Part shown: positions 33,640 through 48,339 of the stretch, piece by piece | How the letters are laid out: each line of letters begins with the position of its first letter | Numbering within the stretch: position 1 is the stretch's first letter | Program-made: the position numbers and the translations under genes | The notes under the pieces: model-generated | The model's input: the letters and a program-made list of their open reading frames with translations, nothing else | What the model was told of the DNA's origin: nothing | Database searches by the model: none | NCBI GenBank assembly: GCA_026724425.1 | Contig: JAIUCV010000019.1 | Span: forward strand, 12,491,823 to 12,555,822 | Reading direction: 5' to 3' | DNA: 64,000 nucleotides | DNA from: Erythrophleum ivorense | Lineage: Eukaryota; Streptophyta; Magnoliopsida; Fabales; Fabaceae

Positions 33640-34320
33640 TAACTGAGGAAGTTAATTGGAAAATTTGTCAAACCATTGGTGGAAAATATAGTGAGTGAAG
33701 GGTATGGGAATTTTGATTCCCTTATCATGTATAATAGAATCCTTATTTGTATGAAACTGTGAAGAAGAATCTAGCTGCATCAACCATCAAAGGTGGTGTG
33801 CGAAAGAGATATTTTGATCATCTTATTTGCCATGTAAGATTTGTACAAATAACATAACTAGCTTTGTGAATCCCCCATGCCATGTTAGAATAGGCATCCT
33901 ATGATACCATAATAAAATAGTACAATTTTTACATCACATTGTGCCCACAACATCACTTTAAATATAATTAACACTTTCAAGGTCTGCCTTAATGGATTTG
34001 CCCCATCTAATAATAATCAAATTCACAAAAGAACCACAATTAAAACATTCTTGACAATCACACATTATATATACAAACAATCCAAATGCACCCCAATTTA
34101 AACATTTTAAGGCCCAAATATAGAGTTAGGTTGCTTGAACCTTACTTTGATACCAATAAATATAATACCATATTAAAATAGCACAATTTCTACATCACAT
34201 TGTGTCTACAACATCACTTTTAATATAATTAACACTTTTAGTAATAGAAACTACCATCATTAAAGGTCAAAATAATTCATTTTGAATTAAATGTACCATT
34301 TCAACTTACTAAACTCATTC
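33640..34320. other. spacer with a 75 bp direct repeat
   Basis: No gene seen. About 75 bp recur as direct copies near 33905-33977 and 34166-34239 (each with TACATCACATTGTG and ATATAATTAACACTTT), roughly 85-90% alike by eye, 185 bp apart. They could be old terminal repeats of a lost small element. Confidence 0.6.
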
Positions 34321-35895
34321 TGCATTCTTAATACATTTGTTCATATAGAAACATCATAAAAAGAAGCATGGATTTCGATTTTGAGTCATGCACATCAAGA
34401 TAGTATCACACTTTCATTTTTCCATGATTCCATATTTCTTTCATAACTTCAAAAATTCATAACTGGATCTAAAAACCTCTAAATCTCATAAATTAGGACT
34501 CTATAGAAAGCTCAAAACATAATATACATGTTGTAAAAATTTTAAATCAAAAGAATATCATTTGGTTCACAAAATTCTAATGGAACGATACCACTACCAA
34601 ATTTTCATCTAAGTGCAGACATGAAATTTTGAAAATTTATATCTCAAGTTAGAGTTCCAAATTGAGTGATCTCAATGGCTATGGAAAGTTTATGATTCCA
34701 ACTATATTTTTGTAAAATTTCATGAGCATTGGATTTAATTTGGCCTCTCAAATATCCAAAAAATCAAAATGATCAAATGAACAATGCATAGGTAGTTTTT
34801 GTATAATTCAACCAATTTTGAAAAATCATAAGAAATTTTACAGAGCTCCAAAAATTGTGTTCCTTAACTCTGTGAAAAGCTCTCAATAAGATCTAAATGG
34901 TTGACAAATTTTATACCAAAATTCATTCATTTAGTCTAATTTTGGTTTAGAGGTAGATTATGGCTCAAAATAGTGCATAAATGATTTCAAATGAGCCAAA
35001 ATAGCTTCTAACATGCAATGTGACTATTTGAGCACATCCAAAACCTTAATCACAGCATATATAGGCATCATAATAGATCCAAATCATCATAGAACTCAAA
35101 GCCACTCTCTCTGGCTTTATGCACACACTTGGCAAGCTAAAAACATGCAAAAAATGTATGTTCTTATACATTTGGTTCCAAATAGGGTACATACAACACA
35201 TGAGTGAAAAGTTACATCTCATAGATAACATATACATACACACTTTGTCATTAAATTACATTAAATTCTATTATATTGTCAAAGTACCACAACTTAAGTT
35301 TCTTGACCTCCATTCTTTGCTCCATAAAAGTTCCCTAGACAAGGTTAGATATAAAATGGGGGAGAGTGAGATTCAAAGAATCCCAATAACTTATTCATCC
35401 TTTCAAACATACATATATGGCAGTTATCATGTCAAAAAAAGCAAGCATGCATCAAATGCTTTCAAATATCAAACATAATCACATTTTCAAAGTCACATGG
35501 ATATATCAAGTTCAAAGATAAGCTCTAGAGTCTTTTAGTCTAGCCTCACCCAATTATGTGAGAATTTTGGATTAGTCTCACTTATTTTAGGGACTTTTGA
35601 CTTATCCTCACTTAATCCATGAGACTTTTGGCCTTATCTCACACTTAGAGACTTTTGGCTTCACCTCATGTAATCTCACCCATCAAGAGCCATCTCACAT
35701 TCTTAGAGCAATTCAAGAAACATATTGTCATCAAGGCATTAAACTAATAGCAATAGAAATGTTTCATGATTTAAATATATATACAAGCAATCAATGACAA
35801 TCAAACAACCAAGATATGCATACAAGAATGGATAAAGAACTATATTGAATCAAGAAGCACAATTACCTTCCTTAATTTCTAGCTTCTTGGTTTAG

Positions 35896-35945
<50 letters not shown>

Positions 35946-37615
35946 GAGAGGTTTGTTTTGCTTGGCATAGACACATCAAATAAGACACATATGCATCAAT
36001 GGAACCATCTCTAGTCTTACATAAACTCTATACAAGCTAATTCTAACTTATGACATCTATATAGCTCTATACAAGAGTATAATGAAGCAACTCATGTAAT
36101 TTATCATCTTGGATCTATTTTTTCACTCAATTTAAGTCATATAACTCCATTTAAACTCATTAGAGTCATCACCAACTCAAATCTAGAAGTCTAGTACTAA
36201 ATTGCTTCTTTGTGTATAATGGAACCTAAAACTTTTAACTTTCAAGATATGGCTTCTAAATTCAAACCAATGGTTTCTTTGGTATCTATAATTTATAGTT
36301 AGACCATTTTTATCTTTGGAATCAAGGAAAACCCTCCTTAGGTACGTCCTTTAGTGCTTGGTCGAGACATACATTCTAAGAAGCACTAATGAATTTTCAT
36401 TCATTTTCCTAGGGAATTTAGCACACATTGAGCTCTTTAGCCTCTTATTAACTCAATCATAGTCTTACATAATCTAGAATATCATTTTAAAGCTTCAAAT
36501 TTCCTTAGCTGCAATTAAAACTCTAATTTTCATAACTTGTTATCTATAACCTCTTTTTGAGTTCTATTGTTTCCATATGGTTCCTTATGCTTTAAAACCC
36601 TACTTTTTTATTAAGTTTAGACTAGAATTAAACTCCTTACATAGTCTTCTAGTTTTGGCCAAAATGATGGAGGGAGAGAAGATCTAAGGGGGGTAAGTTT
36701 TCCATAGAGAAATTACCTTGTTTCAAAGCTTGTCAAGAGAGCTTTTTTAAGCTTCCAGGATTTTCTCCAAATTCTCCCTTCACTCTTTTGAACTAGTCGC
36801 AAAATATCACCATTTAAAACACTAAAACCATGAGAAGAGGGAGGAGAAAGAGGAGAAGAATATTAGTGAAAGGAAGAGTATGAAAAAGTAATAAAATCTT
36901 ACCTTTTCAAGCTTCTTTTCTTCCTCCCTTGAGACTGGTCTTAGTTCTATTTTAGGCTAAATGAATCCTGGTTAAGAGAAGGAGAAAAAGTGGGACGTGA
37001 TTTTAAGAAGGGTGGAGGCCTAATTATAACAATTTCAAACTTTCAACTATGTCCTTAAACTTTGTTTTCCCTGTTTGAGCTCATTTGAGCTCCTTTTTTA
37101 GAACCATATTTTCTATCATAGAATTTAAGTTCTCTAATTTATAAAATGCTTTTAGTTTCACTAAAATTAGGTTTAAAACCTTGATGAACTATTTGGTTAA
37201 AGTTTCAGTTAACTGATGATTAAATCGCATACTAAAAGAGTTTTAGCCATTTTAAGAGTTCTTATAATTTTTAGGGCCTCTAAAAACCTTAGAAAATTCA
37301 ATTTTTTCATTTAAAACTCACTCTTTTGAGTTTTCAAAAAGTTACATAAAATTATGATTTTGTTACTGCATTTTTTATTCGTCTATTTTACCATTTTGGC
37401 TCCAATTTTAGGTTATCTTAACCCACATTTTTTGTTATTCTAATCTCAATTAGCCTTAATTCCTTTTACTCTGGGGTCCTTATTCATTAACTAAATGGTT
37501 TTGATTTCAATTTTTCGTAATTCCTATTAGCTTTCGCTAGACCTATAACCCTTCATAAGTAATTCATTCCACCCTTTAAAAATTTCTTTGAATTTCTAAA
37601 TCATAGGATATTACA
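34320..37615 (-). repeat. TGTAAC family, copy 1 (partial)
   Basis: Ends GGATATTACA at 37615, so read on the - strand it starts TGTAATATCC. The left edge is not clear: alignment with copies 3 and 5 is recognisable from about 34630, weaker before. It carries the conserved minisatellite (35530-35700) and the ACTCATTTGGC/CCAAATGAG-type block near 34900. A CA microsatellite (35899-35941) sits inside. Non-coding. Confidence 0.7.
35899..35941. repeat. CA dinucleotide microsatellite
   Basis: About 21 CA units inside copy 1 of the TGTAAC family. Confidence 0.95.
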
Positions 37616-40600
37616 TATCCAAAGTTTAAACTTCTAGAAAATTTATCCTTAATACATATAAGGAGTGTGGTTCCAACACTATTAAACCTCCATGTATGTT
37701 TAGCTAATAACACCAAATTAATGAGGTGAGTCTCTTGAAACCTAATCCACCTGTGTCTTAAGAGCTACATAATTTAGACCATTGTAATAAATGTATCTTA
37801 GGTTTGTAATTGGAATAACCCCATAAAAAAGATATGCAACCTTCATATCAATTTGCTAACCATATTTATGAAGTAACTCAACATAGTACAAGGGATAAAC
37901 CAAACTGGAATTTAATATTGGATGTATTAGGATCTTCTTAGCAGCCTGAGAAAAAACCATTAATTTCAATGCTTGAAGTTTTTCAATCAATTTGTTAAAC
38001 AATCTCAATTCAGACTTTGGACTTGGCTAGTCTCCAAGGATTTACCCAATTGAGGTTTATATCTAACTCCAAAGGTGTCTGTATAACTTCCTAAAATTAA
38101 CTAATATGGATTATTGAGGGAAAATAATTTAATTAAAGATTTTTGGAGAAAAATAATTAAATTGGGCATTTTAGGGAAAATGAAATTTTTATTATGGACT
38201 TTATTTAAATGATTGAAAATTTAAATGTGACCTTAAGAAAGTTTATTTAAAGCCCATTAATCCTTAAGGTTTAATTAAACTCATTTAGAATGGCTTAAAT
38301 ATGGGTTTTAGAGGGGTCCAACAAAAATTTAGCATAATCTAAGACCTAAATCCAAGCCTAACCTGTGACCTAACTTAACCCCAAATCAGATTTTAACCTA
38401 TCCTCATCTTCATTTTCACTACAACATATCTTAAATAGTCCAAGGGAGTTAAAAAATGCACAAAAGGGGGATTTTGGCACTTTGAAGCCTTGATCCAATA
38501 AGGAAGAGGCGTTTTTGGCTTAGGTGAGTGAAGAGAAAAAAATTCCTCTCATTCTCCTCTTTCATTTAAAGTGCATATTTTTTATTTGTTGAAATTTAGT
38601 AAAACCCTAGGTTGGTAGATTTGAGAATTTTGGTGTGCTCTTGGTGGAATAATGGAAGAAGGAGTCTAAGTATGTATTGGATAAGTAAACTCCTTCCATT
38701 TGTGATGTTATTTTGATTCATATTCATCTCCATGGCTAATTTTCATATAGGTGTTGTTGCATATGGAAAATTTGGGTAACCCATTGTGTTAGTTTGGTTT
38801 TGTGTGCTTAACTAGGAATTTTTCAACTTTTGTAAGCTTGGATAAGTGATTTTTAAGTGGTTTGTTGGATACTAATGGATTTAAAGTGTGGGTTTTCATA
38901 GAATGATGATTATGTATTGGTTGTGGATGTGGTTTTAGGCTTGTGTTCATAGTTGGTGCTATTGGAAGTTAGATTGGGAGGAGAAAGTATTGCATGAAGT
39001 AATCGAGGTTTAATTCCATGCATATTTGTTATGGTATTATGTTTATGGCTTGCATATGAATGATTATGTTTAATATATTGTCACGTTTAACTTTGACTAT
39101 TCTGTATGTTTCATCATAGACCTGGTAGGTGTGTCCTAATGACTATCGTGGACCTTGCGAATATGTCTTAGGTATTTGTGGGATGTAATAGACCTTTCAT
39201 GGGTGTGTCTTGCTGACTGATTTAGTTATTGGCCAATGACTATTGTCAAATTTGCTACTTTTGATTTGTTATATATGACAAGTGAATGATGATTTTGCCA
39301 TGTATAGTCTCACACTTGTTTGCCTATATAAATGTCGATGGAAATTGTCCTTAGTTGTTAAGATTTTAGCTAACATTTTACAACTTAAGGTTTAAACCTT
39401 GGTAAGGACAAGCAATCAAAGGTAGTTGATGCATCAATTCTGAAGCTAATAAAATGTTATCTAGAGAATAATTACATTTTGATGATGAAAACAATAACTT
39501 GCTCTATTTTAATTTAGTTGGGCCTATTATATTTTCATTCGAAAACCCAAAAAAAGAATCGGTGGTTGGTTTTCTAATTAATAGTACCCTTTGATGATAT
39601 GGTAGTTCTAGTAACACACCAATAAGGTCAGTTCTATTATACTCATTTATATTTATAATAAATCTTAGCTTTTTTAGCCATTGTTCATAATTTGTTATAA
39701 TTTGATAGATTCTTTTAAAAATCATGGAGCCCACTATTTTTGATTTAATGACTTTTTTTTTGTATTTTTTAACATGAGACCCACTATTTAATAGTGGCTT
39801 CTTGTGCATTTACATAAATAATACCTCTAGTTTAATTTAAATAGATAATATTTTATATAATAAATAATTACATGTTATCCCAAACTATAAAATTTTAGGA
39901 TGATATTTGGCACTTTCTCAAATATTAAAAAATTATTCATAAGATATTTAAACCTGATAATATAAATAAATTAAAATTGATGAGGTGTATATATTTAAAT
40001 AGTATAAAAATACTACTTGTTTTTTAAATATAACTAATTTCATTATTCATAATTAAATTTTTAAGCAAATGTTAAAGTATATGTAGAAGTAGAGTAGATC
40101 ATAACTAACTCCTTTGCAAAGATTAAATCAATAAGAGAATAATCAAGAATAATAGAGTGAAATTAAGAAGGCTAGAATATTTGCTTGAAGGTTCTGTCAA
40201 AGGATATACAGGTGATGAGCCCTTTAGAGGGAGAGGGTTAATTGCTTATGTAGTGAAGGTAAGTCTGACATGTGTTATTGAATTTAAAGACTTTTCATGA
40301 TGTCCAAAATACCTAATAATGTATACAACTATAATTTATTATCAAATGGCACTTGAAATCTAATATAGTCCTAAAATTCTTATATGTGTATCTACCAAAA
40401 TATTTTAATCTTGAACTTAAATTTGATTTTGCATGTGACATCATAAAATTTTTAAGGTTTTTTTGAAACTCAAAGTCTTAGTCGTAGAAATTCGTTGTTT
40501 TAGATGAGACTTTGGCCAATTTTCCACAAAATAAGTATAGGACTTTTGTTCCCTTAATATTCTAGATTGTGAAAAAATAAGCCACAAGGTTGAGGTTTTG

Positions 40601-40935
40601 AATAGGGTTGAATACATGGCCAAATGATTTGGCTAACTCAGTCTCATCGGACTATAATGGATTAGATTAGACTAGGCTGAGAAAAAAAAAGGTTAGGTTG
40701 AGTATTGGACCAATTATATTAGTTTTGCTTGACCCAACTTAGTCATATATATATAAATATTTTACAAGGATTGATGTAAACATCTTATTTTATTTTAGGG
40801 GAAAAATGTAATTTTATAAAAATTTATGTGAAATTTTTTTTATGAGATACATTTTTTTAATTTTTACCAAAAATTGGCTTGATGCTAAATTAGGTTAAGC
40901 ACTAGGTTAGACGAAAACTTAGCCTATGTACTCTT
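37616..40935. other. repeat-like spacer, no gene
   Basis: AT-rich with a recognisable repeat flavour: 38100-38600 has TTTAGGGAAAATG and GGCACTTTGAAGCC stretches, then T/C-rich leader-like DNA (38530-38590); 39100-39220 has a repeated GTGTGTCCTAATGACTATCG-like motif. It looks like another LTR-derived sequence, + oriented. I find no coding domain and no clear termini. Confidence 0.45.
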
Positions 40936-43860
40936 TGTAATATACGATTTCTCCATAAACGTACGAAACTCACCAGATATAAAAGAAAGTTCTCCAAATA
41001 GAATGGTTTGATGTTAAATAAAATTAGAACAATAATCTAGACCTTAAATAATGAGAATCTAAGGTCAGAGGTGCCCTAAAAAAAGAGCTAGAATAATTAG
41101 GCAAAATTTAAATGAGAAATTTGGGTGATTTTAAAAAAACTCAAAATAAAAATTTTTAAATGGAAAAAATAAGTTTTTTAGGGTTCTTAGAGGCCCTAAA
41201 AACTATAGAAACCCTTAGAAAGGTTAAAACCCATTGGGTTTATGTTTTAGAATGTCGGTTGACATGAACTTTGATCTTTTCGTTCGGGAAGGTTTTAGAT
41301 TTGTTTTGGGTGATTCCAAAGGCATTTTATAAGTTAGAGAATCTAGATTTTATGATGAAAAAGAAAGTTCTCGAAAAGGAATTAAAATGAGGCTAAAATG
41401 AAAAACCAAGAAAAGAGGACATAAAGGAAATTTTTAAAGAACAATTTTAAGAAAGCATGCCTCATATATGTCGTGCTCTTCCTCCTTTCCACTTTAACTG
41501 ACACAAGCTCTGCCTAAAAATAGAAGTGAGACCAACCATGGAGGGTGCACAAGAGAGGAGCCAAGAAAGGAAGAAAAGCTTAGGAAAAGGTAAGGAAATT
41601 CTTGGATTTTCATGGTTCTTCCTTTACAAATGTTGTTCCTCTCCTTCTCCTCTTCCTTTCTATGTTTTCATGACTCATATGGTGTTATTTTTAGATTGGT
41701 CTAGAGGAGAGAACTTAGAATATCAAGGAGAAGCTTGAAGCAATGGAAAGAACTCTTGAAAAAGTCTTGAAACATGGTAATTATCATGGCTTGTCTTATT
41801 TTTTCTTAGCTGTTTCTCCCATGACCATTTCATCCAACCTAGAGCCTATCTAAGAGGAGATGAATTCTGATCCAACCAAGGAAGAAACATAGGTTTTAGA
41901 ATGTGAGGAATAAGAATATGCAAAGAAATTCAAATAAGATGCATTAGAATTAAAGTTACAAAGACTAGGGATTTTGTTGCACCTTGATGGGTAGGAGACT
42001 TTCTAATGATAATTTAGGTTGTCTAAGAGTATAAATAAGTTCTCAAGGCACCTAGGAAGCCTTACATGTGCCAACTCCCTAGAGAAAAACAAGCCAGCTC
42101 CATAGGTGCATAAATCACTTTATGTCTCAGCCTAACCATGATAAGACACCTAGGGAGAGTTTTAAATTTTTGTAAGGCTAGAATGAGACTAGATATGATA
42201 GATAAACATCAAAGGAAGTCTTGGAATGAATTTAGAAAGCATGATTTGTGAGATGGAGGTGTAGGCTCTATTTTGAGACATAAAAAGCAACTAATATATA
42301 GGCTCCTTGAAATGACTTTGTGATGGCTCCAAGAAGTTTAAATGGAGTCAATAAACTTAGAATGAATGAGAAATGGGAGCCAAGATCATGAATTCCAAGG
42401 GTTGTTTCACTATGTCTTGTATGGAACTATAATGAAGTTATATAAGAAAGTAGCATAACATAGAGCTTGTGAGAAGTTAAAGCTTGTTCAATGCTTTAAA
42501 TATGCCTGATTTGATGTGTCTAGGCCAAGAGAACAAAGTGCCACCTAATACCATGAGCTTGGCCGAAAAGGGGAAGGCAAGTTCAGGGGAAAAGTGTGAT
42601 GTTTTTGCTTCAAAGTAACTCTTTAACTTTTCTCACATATATTCTTAGATGTTTATTGGTCTTTGAATGCTTGTGTGTATGTTTAATTTATAAGAAATGT
42701 TTCTAGTTATTGCTTACTTGCTATGGTACCATAATACTTTTTGAAATGTGTTTATGTTTGCAAAATGGCTTGAATGGGTTTAGTTAAGCCAAAAGTCTCT
42801 TAGCATAGGTGAAGATGAGCTAAAAGTCCCTAAGATTGGATGAGATAAAACCAAAAGTCTCAAGAAGAGTGAGGCTTAGTCAAAAGTCCTTTGAAAGTGG
42901 GTAAGGCAAATTCAAAAGTCCTTAGAAAGTTGGGTGAGGCTAGACCAATGCCTTTAAGAGCATATGTTTGACATGTATGAGGTTATGTGATGAAGAAAAT
43001 GTTTAATGTATGTTCATGAGAAGCTAGTATGAAATGCATGCATTCTTTGATATATATATATGCATCCATTATGTATGTTTGAAAGGGTAAAGAGCTATTG
43101 AGATTCTTTGAATCTCCCTCTTTCCTTCCATATGTCTAATTATGTCTAGGTGAGCCAAGTAGATTAAAGAATGGAGGCCAGAGGTCTTGAAGCATGGTAC
43201 TTTGACAAAAAGTAGGGAAATAGACATTTTAATAGTATATTGATGTTAAGAATTGCATCCACATGATGTATATGAGATGTAACCATTTGAACAAGTTTAA
43301 ATGCACATAATTATGATGTATGTATTAATATTGAAGCCAAATGAATGTATATATGGAAGATTGACATCCTAACACCATTATATGTATGTGTATAATTGCA
43401 AGTGGAAAGATGAGATTAAGTTCCATGATGATTTGAACCATTTAACAGGCTTTCCTAGGTTGTAATTGTGCTTTGGGACATATCCAAGTGGCCATGGATC
43501 CATAAGAAGGTCATTTGGTGTCTTATGAATCCATTTTGGACTTTAAAATTGACCAATTCTTGGGTTAAACCAAAGTCTAATCAAATGGATGAATTTTTGC
43601 ATAAAATTTGGCCAACAAGTAGGTCTCATCTAGAGCTTTTCACAGAGTTAAAGAGCACATAATTTGGAGCTTTAGAGAATTTATTATGATTTTTCAAAGT
43701 TAGCCAAATTATGCAAAATTGGTAATGATACTATTCATATGATCAGTTGCAATTCTTACGTAACGCAATTTAATGCTATTTAATATGTTATTTCCATGAA
43801 ATTGTTTTAAGTTGTGCCTTGTAATGTAATGGAAAGACTAAAAGGTTAAGGTATTATACT
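40936..43860 (+). repeat. TGTAAC family, copy 2 (3'-truncated)
   Basis: Starts TGTAATATACGA at 40936; compared with copy 7 it lacks about 40 bp near the start. It keeps the ATTCCAAAGG, GAACTTTGAT and leader-like blocks and the conserved minisatellite (42795-42960). Similarity fades near 43810-43870 without the GTTACA end. Confidence 0.7.
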
Positions 43861-44416
43861 TTTTTAGTTTTGAAGACATTGTAAGAAAATATTTTCCCCC
43901 TTCCAAAATCCTCATTAATTTAATTTTAGAGTTCATTAATTTGTTGTATAAGACTAAAACAAAGAAGAAAAAAATGGCTTTAAGGTTTTGTGTGAGATCA
44001 TCAATGGTCGATTCACCATTAATGGCAAAAGCACCTTTGAATATGATTTTTTGAAACTCAGTAAATTCATTATTTTTAAAACTTTCTTAACAAAGGTTGT
44101 AAATGAATCTTAGTTGTTTGTGATAAGTGTAGGTTTGATTCAACTTTGTTGAATTATCACGTGAATAAAAGCTCAGCATTTAACTCTATCAAGGGATTCA
44201 TTTAACTTGTAAATTGCTCATTTAAAAATGAAATAATATAAATTTTTTATAAATAATGTATATAATATAAACGTTATATATAAGATTAATATTTTATAAA
44301 TATTCAAATATTATATATAATTTTATGAATCTCATATAATAATTTTTTTACACAAATTAATAAATTAATGACATGCATAGAAATTGTGCTTTGTTTCTTT
44401 ATATGCTTATGTATCA
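43861..44416. other. short AT-rich spacer
   Basis: No gene and no defined element. It separates copies 2 and 3 of the TGTAAC family. Confidence 0.5.
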
Positions 44417-47400
44417 TGTAACATCATAATTTCTAACTCATATCCATCATCCTTTACATGTTCATGTAATATATAGTGAGAAGGAAGTGAGAAATTCTAT
44501 TAAAATAACACACTTTCTTGCGTTGTATCATGATTAAAAATTTATTTCGGTGTCACGTGGACCGTGTGAACTCATGCTATACATCCTCATAATTAATTAC
44601 ATCATTACTACTCATTTTCATCACAAAAACATGCTTACAACTCATGGAAGCCGAATTGGAAGGTGGAACATGGGGTTTCATTCTTGGCCAGAATTAGAGT
44701 CTTTTCTGGTTAAATTTTGAAAAATTATAACTAAATCTAAAAAAATCAAAATCATGTAATTTCAATCATTATGAAAATCTTGGGATGTCTAATTTATGAT
44801 AAAAATATGTACAAGTTATAACATCCCACACAAAGAGCGTTTGATGTGCGAAATAGTTTGGAGGTCGGAGTGGGTCCTGATGCTGTCATAGGTTATTGAT
44901 ATGAAATTCAAAAATGTCCAATTAATGCCACAAAAATTCAATCCATGCAAATGATACCAATTTGGAAAACTATGGATGTCAACTAGAGAGGAAAAATATC
45001 TCTAGATTAGTTCATCAAGTTCAGACCTCAGAATTTGATGGAATAGTACTTTTGGTTGGGCAAGGTTACTAATACTGAATAGAAAATTCAAAAATTCATA
45101 TCTTCCTCTCTAGACCTCTAAATGAGGTACTTCTAGTTGGCATAAGTTACTATAATTTCCTAGTTTCTTTGTATAAAATTTCATGGTGATTGGACACCAT
45201 TTGAGTCTCATGTGACAGAAAACAATTTCGGACCATTGTAACAGTGCATTAGACCATTTCCATAAATTTTGCCAACTTAAAAAAAATCATCAAATATTCT
45301 ATAGACCTCCAAAAATTATGATCTTTAGCTTTCTAGAAAGCTATCAATGAGACCTAATTTTGTGCCAAATCTTAGATCAAGACTAACTCATTTGGCTGAA
45401 AAGTGATATAGGATTCCATAATAGTCAATTTTGGCTCCTTATAGGGTGCTAAAGTTGCCAAATGGATTTTCTTTAGTTTTGGCACCTTTTGGGCAAGTCT
45501 AAAAGTATATTTGAGACTTAAGTGAGTTACCCAAATAGTCCCAAACCTCCTGCATCTCATTTCGGCCATTCAACCCACATTTATGCATACTTTCATCAAA
45601 ATTCCATATTGCACACTTTAGTATTACATACTTAAAATAAGTGCTATGGGTCATATATCATTTTCATACATCTAAACATCACATAATAGTATATTTACAC
45701 ATGTCTCAAGATTCATGGTACATATACAACATCATATACATTATGAACTATCATTATGGTTCTAAAATGGACAAAATAATACATAAGCTTGTCAATCCTT
45801 GCTCTTTATAGTTGTTGGCTTCCTTCACCATAATTACTTAGTCCACCTAGCATGTTAGGTCATTGGAAAGGAGGGGATGAGATTCAAAGAATCCCAATAA
45901 CTCATCTCCCATTCAATCATACATAATATGTGCAAGCAAGCTTTACAAATGCATGCATGGAGAAAATAAAAACCATAGACATTTTAAAAGCAAACTTAGC
46001 ATGTGAGCAACTCATACAAATCATTTAAAAGCTCACCAAGTGTTTGGATTAGCCTCACACTTCTCCTCATGGGTTTTGGACTTGCCTCACCCGTGTCTTG
46101 AGCACTTTGGACTCTACCATACTCTTGGGAGCCCACTTTGCTTTTAGGAGACTCTTTGCTTTGTCTCAACCAAGTTTAAGGGTTCTTGGCTCATCCTCAC
46201 CAAAGGGAAGAGTTCTTGGCCTCTCCACACTCAAGCAAACTCATACAAACATAATGTAGTCATTTAAAACATAACATGACATCAAGGATCATGACATGTA
46301 AAGGCATGCTAGCATACTTTTCATAACTTGAAAATACACATACACATATTCCAAAACAAGTTAAACATATATCCATGCATGAGAGAAGGTGGAGAGAGCT
46401 ATCTTGTACAAATCTACACACTTTTCTCCTTGGATTTTCCTCCTTTGCCTCAGCTATACACCCACAATTTGGTGGAGATGGTTTCTCTTGGCCTAGACAT
46501 GATTTAAGGGAGCTAATTAGGTTTATGAAACATATTCTAAAGCTATATAATTTACTTAAGCCCTAGATTACTCTATAGGTTTCATTATGGTTCATATTGG
46601 TGCCTAATGAAGCAACACTCCTCAAATAACTTCTAGGCTTCATTCTTTCCTCTCAATTATGATTCTTGACTCCTTTTAAACCTCTTGGAGCCACTACACC
46701 ATTAAAACAAAGGGCCTAGTACCATGTTGTTTCTTTAGGTCATAATATGGAGCCTATGACCCCAATTCACTTTCCTTGAGTTATAATTTTTTTCAAGGCC
46801 TCCTCTTATATTCATTCATCATATATGACTTGAAAATGGCCTTAGAAAAATTTGAAACTCTCCCTAGCTAGGTGAACTTGCTTAGGACGAGACTATGGGT
46901 GCATTGGTCTTCCATGGAGTTCTCTTTATTTTCTTGAAGGAGGAAGCATGTGGGGAGCCTCTTAGGGATCTTAGGAGCATGTTTTAACATTCAATTAAGC
47001 CTAAAAATATTCATATAAAATCAGATTTGCAAGGGAGCATTTGGATCCCTAATAATTCCATCTTGTTTCCTAATGCTCATTTCTTGATTCTATTGGTTCA
47101 TTCTTAATCCTTGCCACCTAAAACCCCTAATCCCTCCATGAATTGGACAGAAAACAACCCCTAAGAATTGGGCTCATGGTGGCCAAATTCGTGTAAGAGG
47201 AAGGGAGAGGAAGAAACTACCAAAGAATGAAAGTTTTACCTTGTTTTCTTGCTTTTCTTTGCTTGCTCTTTGCCTTCTTTGGCCTCTTTACTTGATTTTC
47301 AAAATTTTCCCTCTGTTCTCCCTTCAAAACAGCCTCACAACTTCAAAAAAATCATGGAGAAGAATAAGGAAAAAGGGAAGAAGAGGTTAGCCAAGATGAG

Positions 47401-48096
47401 GCATGAAAAACTAAGAAATTTCCTTACATTTGGCTTGAATTTTCTCTCCCTTTTCTTCTTCTCTTGGGGTGCCTAGAAGAGTAGAATGCTTTTCTATCTT
47501 AGGGCAGCAAGAAGGTTGGCCAAATAAAGGAGAAGAAACATGAGAAATAGAGAGAGTTCAAGAAGCTTTAAGAATTCTAATAATTCCTATTTTGCCCTTC
47601 ATTCTTTGCATTTTCGTTTCTCCTTCGTTTTAACTCCTTTTTGAGAACTATCTTTTCTATCATAACAAATAGGTTCCCAATGTAATAAAATACCTTTGGA
47701 ATCACTCAAATTAAAGCTAAAACCTTCCCGAACGAATCAATCAAAGTTTGGATCAACTAACGTTGAAAAAATTACACCGGAGGATCTTTACGGGTCTCGG
47801 GGTTTCCTATAGTTTTCAAAGACTCTGAAAACCCTGGAGAACTCAAAAATTTCATTTAAAAAGCCCTCCTGTATGTTTTCCAAAAGGTCAACTTATTTAC
47901 GAAAATGCCACTGGCATTTCGGCAAATTTTTCGAATCACTCCGACCCTAATTTTTGGATAACTCAAGGCTCAAATCCTCATTTTTTATTATTTAAAATTT
48001 TATCCAAATTTTATTTGGCTTTGAATCACTCATCTCAGGAGATTTTCTTTTCAAATTGGGCTATTTTGACATTTTTACAATGTACTGGGCGTTACA
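44417..48096 (-). repeat. TGTAAC family, copy 3 (full length)
   Basis: 3,680 bp, from TGTAACATCATAATT to GGGCGTTACA. The flanks TATCA (44412-44416) and CATCA (48097-48101) agree at four of five positions, a probable 5 bp target duplication. It aligns end to end with copy 5. It carries the conserved minisatellite (46040-46240). Open stretches inside are short and not conserved between copies. Orientation is assigned by matching the + copies that start TGTAATATCC. Confidence 0.8.
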
Positions 48097-48339
48097 CATC
48101 ATACCAAGTAAATTATTGTTCTTTTGTCTATTTAAACACTCGAGTGATTACCGTTTCATGATACTTTTATGGATTGTTATCCTAGTTGATTTTTGTATAA
48201 AAGTATACTTTTTTGCTAGAAAAGACTTGAAGCAAAATCTTCTTATAATAAGGCTCTCTCTCTCTCTTTGTCTCCCCTTTTCCCTTTCCTTCTCTTTCTC
48301 TCTCTCTCTATATATATATATATATCTATATTTTTTTTG
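48097..48339. other. spacer with CT and AT microsatellites
   Basis: After copy 3 comes AT-rich DNA, then CT-rich and AT-rich microsatellites (about 48250-48330). No gene. Confidence 0.6.

Noticed and set aside
35899..35941. CA-repeat as a CRISPR-like array
   Set aside because: Simple dinucleotide repeat without spacers, in a plant nuclear genome; no array anywhere in the window.
47249..47476. Open frames in the TGTAAC family (also 52368-52661 and others)
   Set aside because: They are not conserved between copies, have no domain features, and start at unrelated places, so they are chance frames in non-coding repeats.
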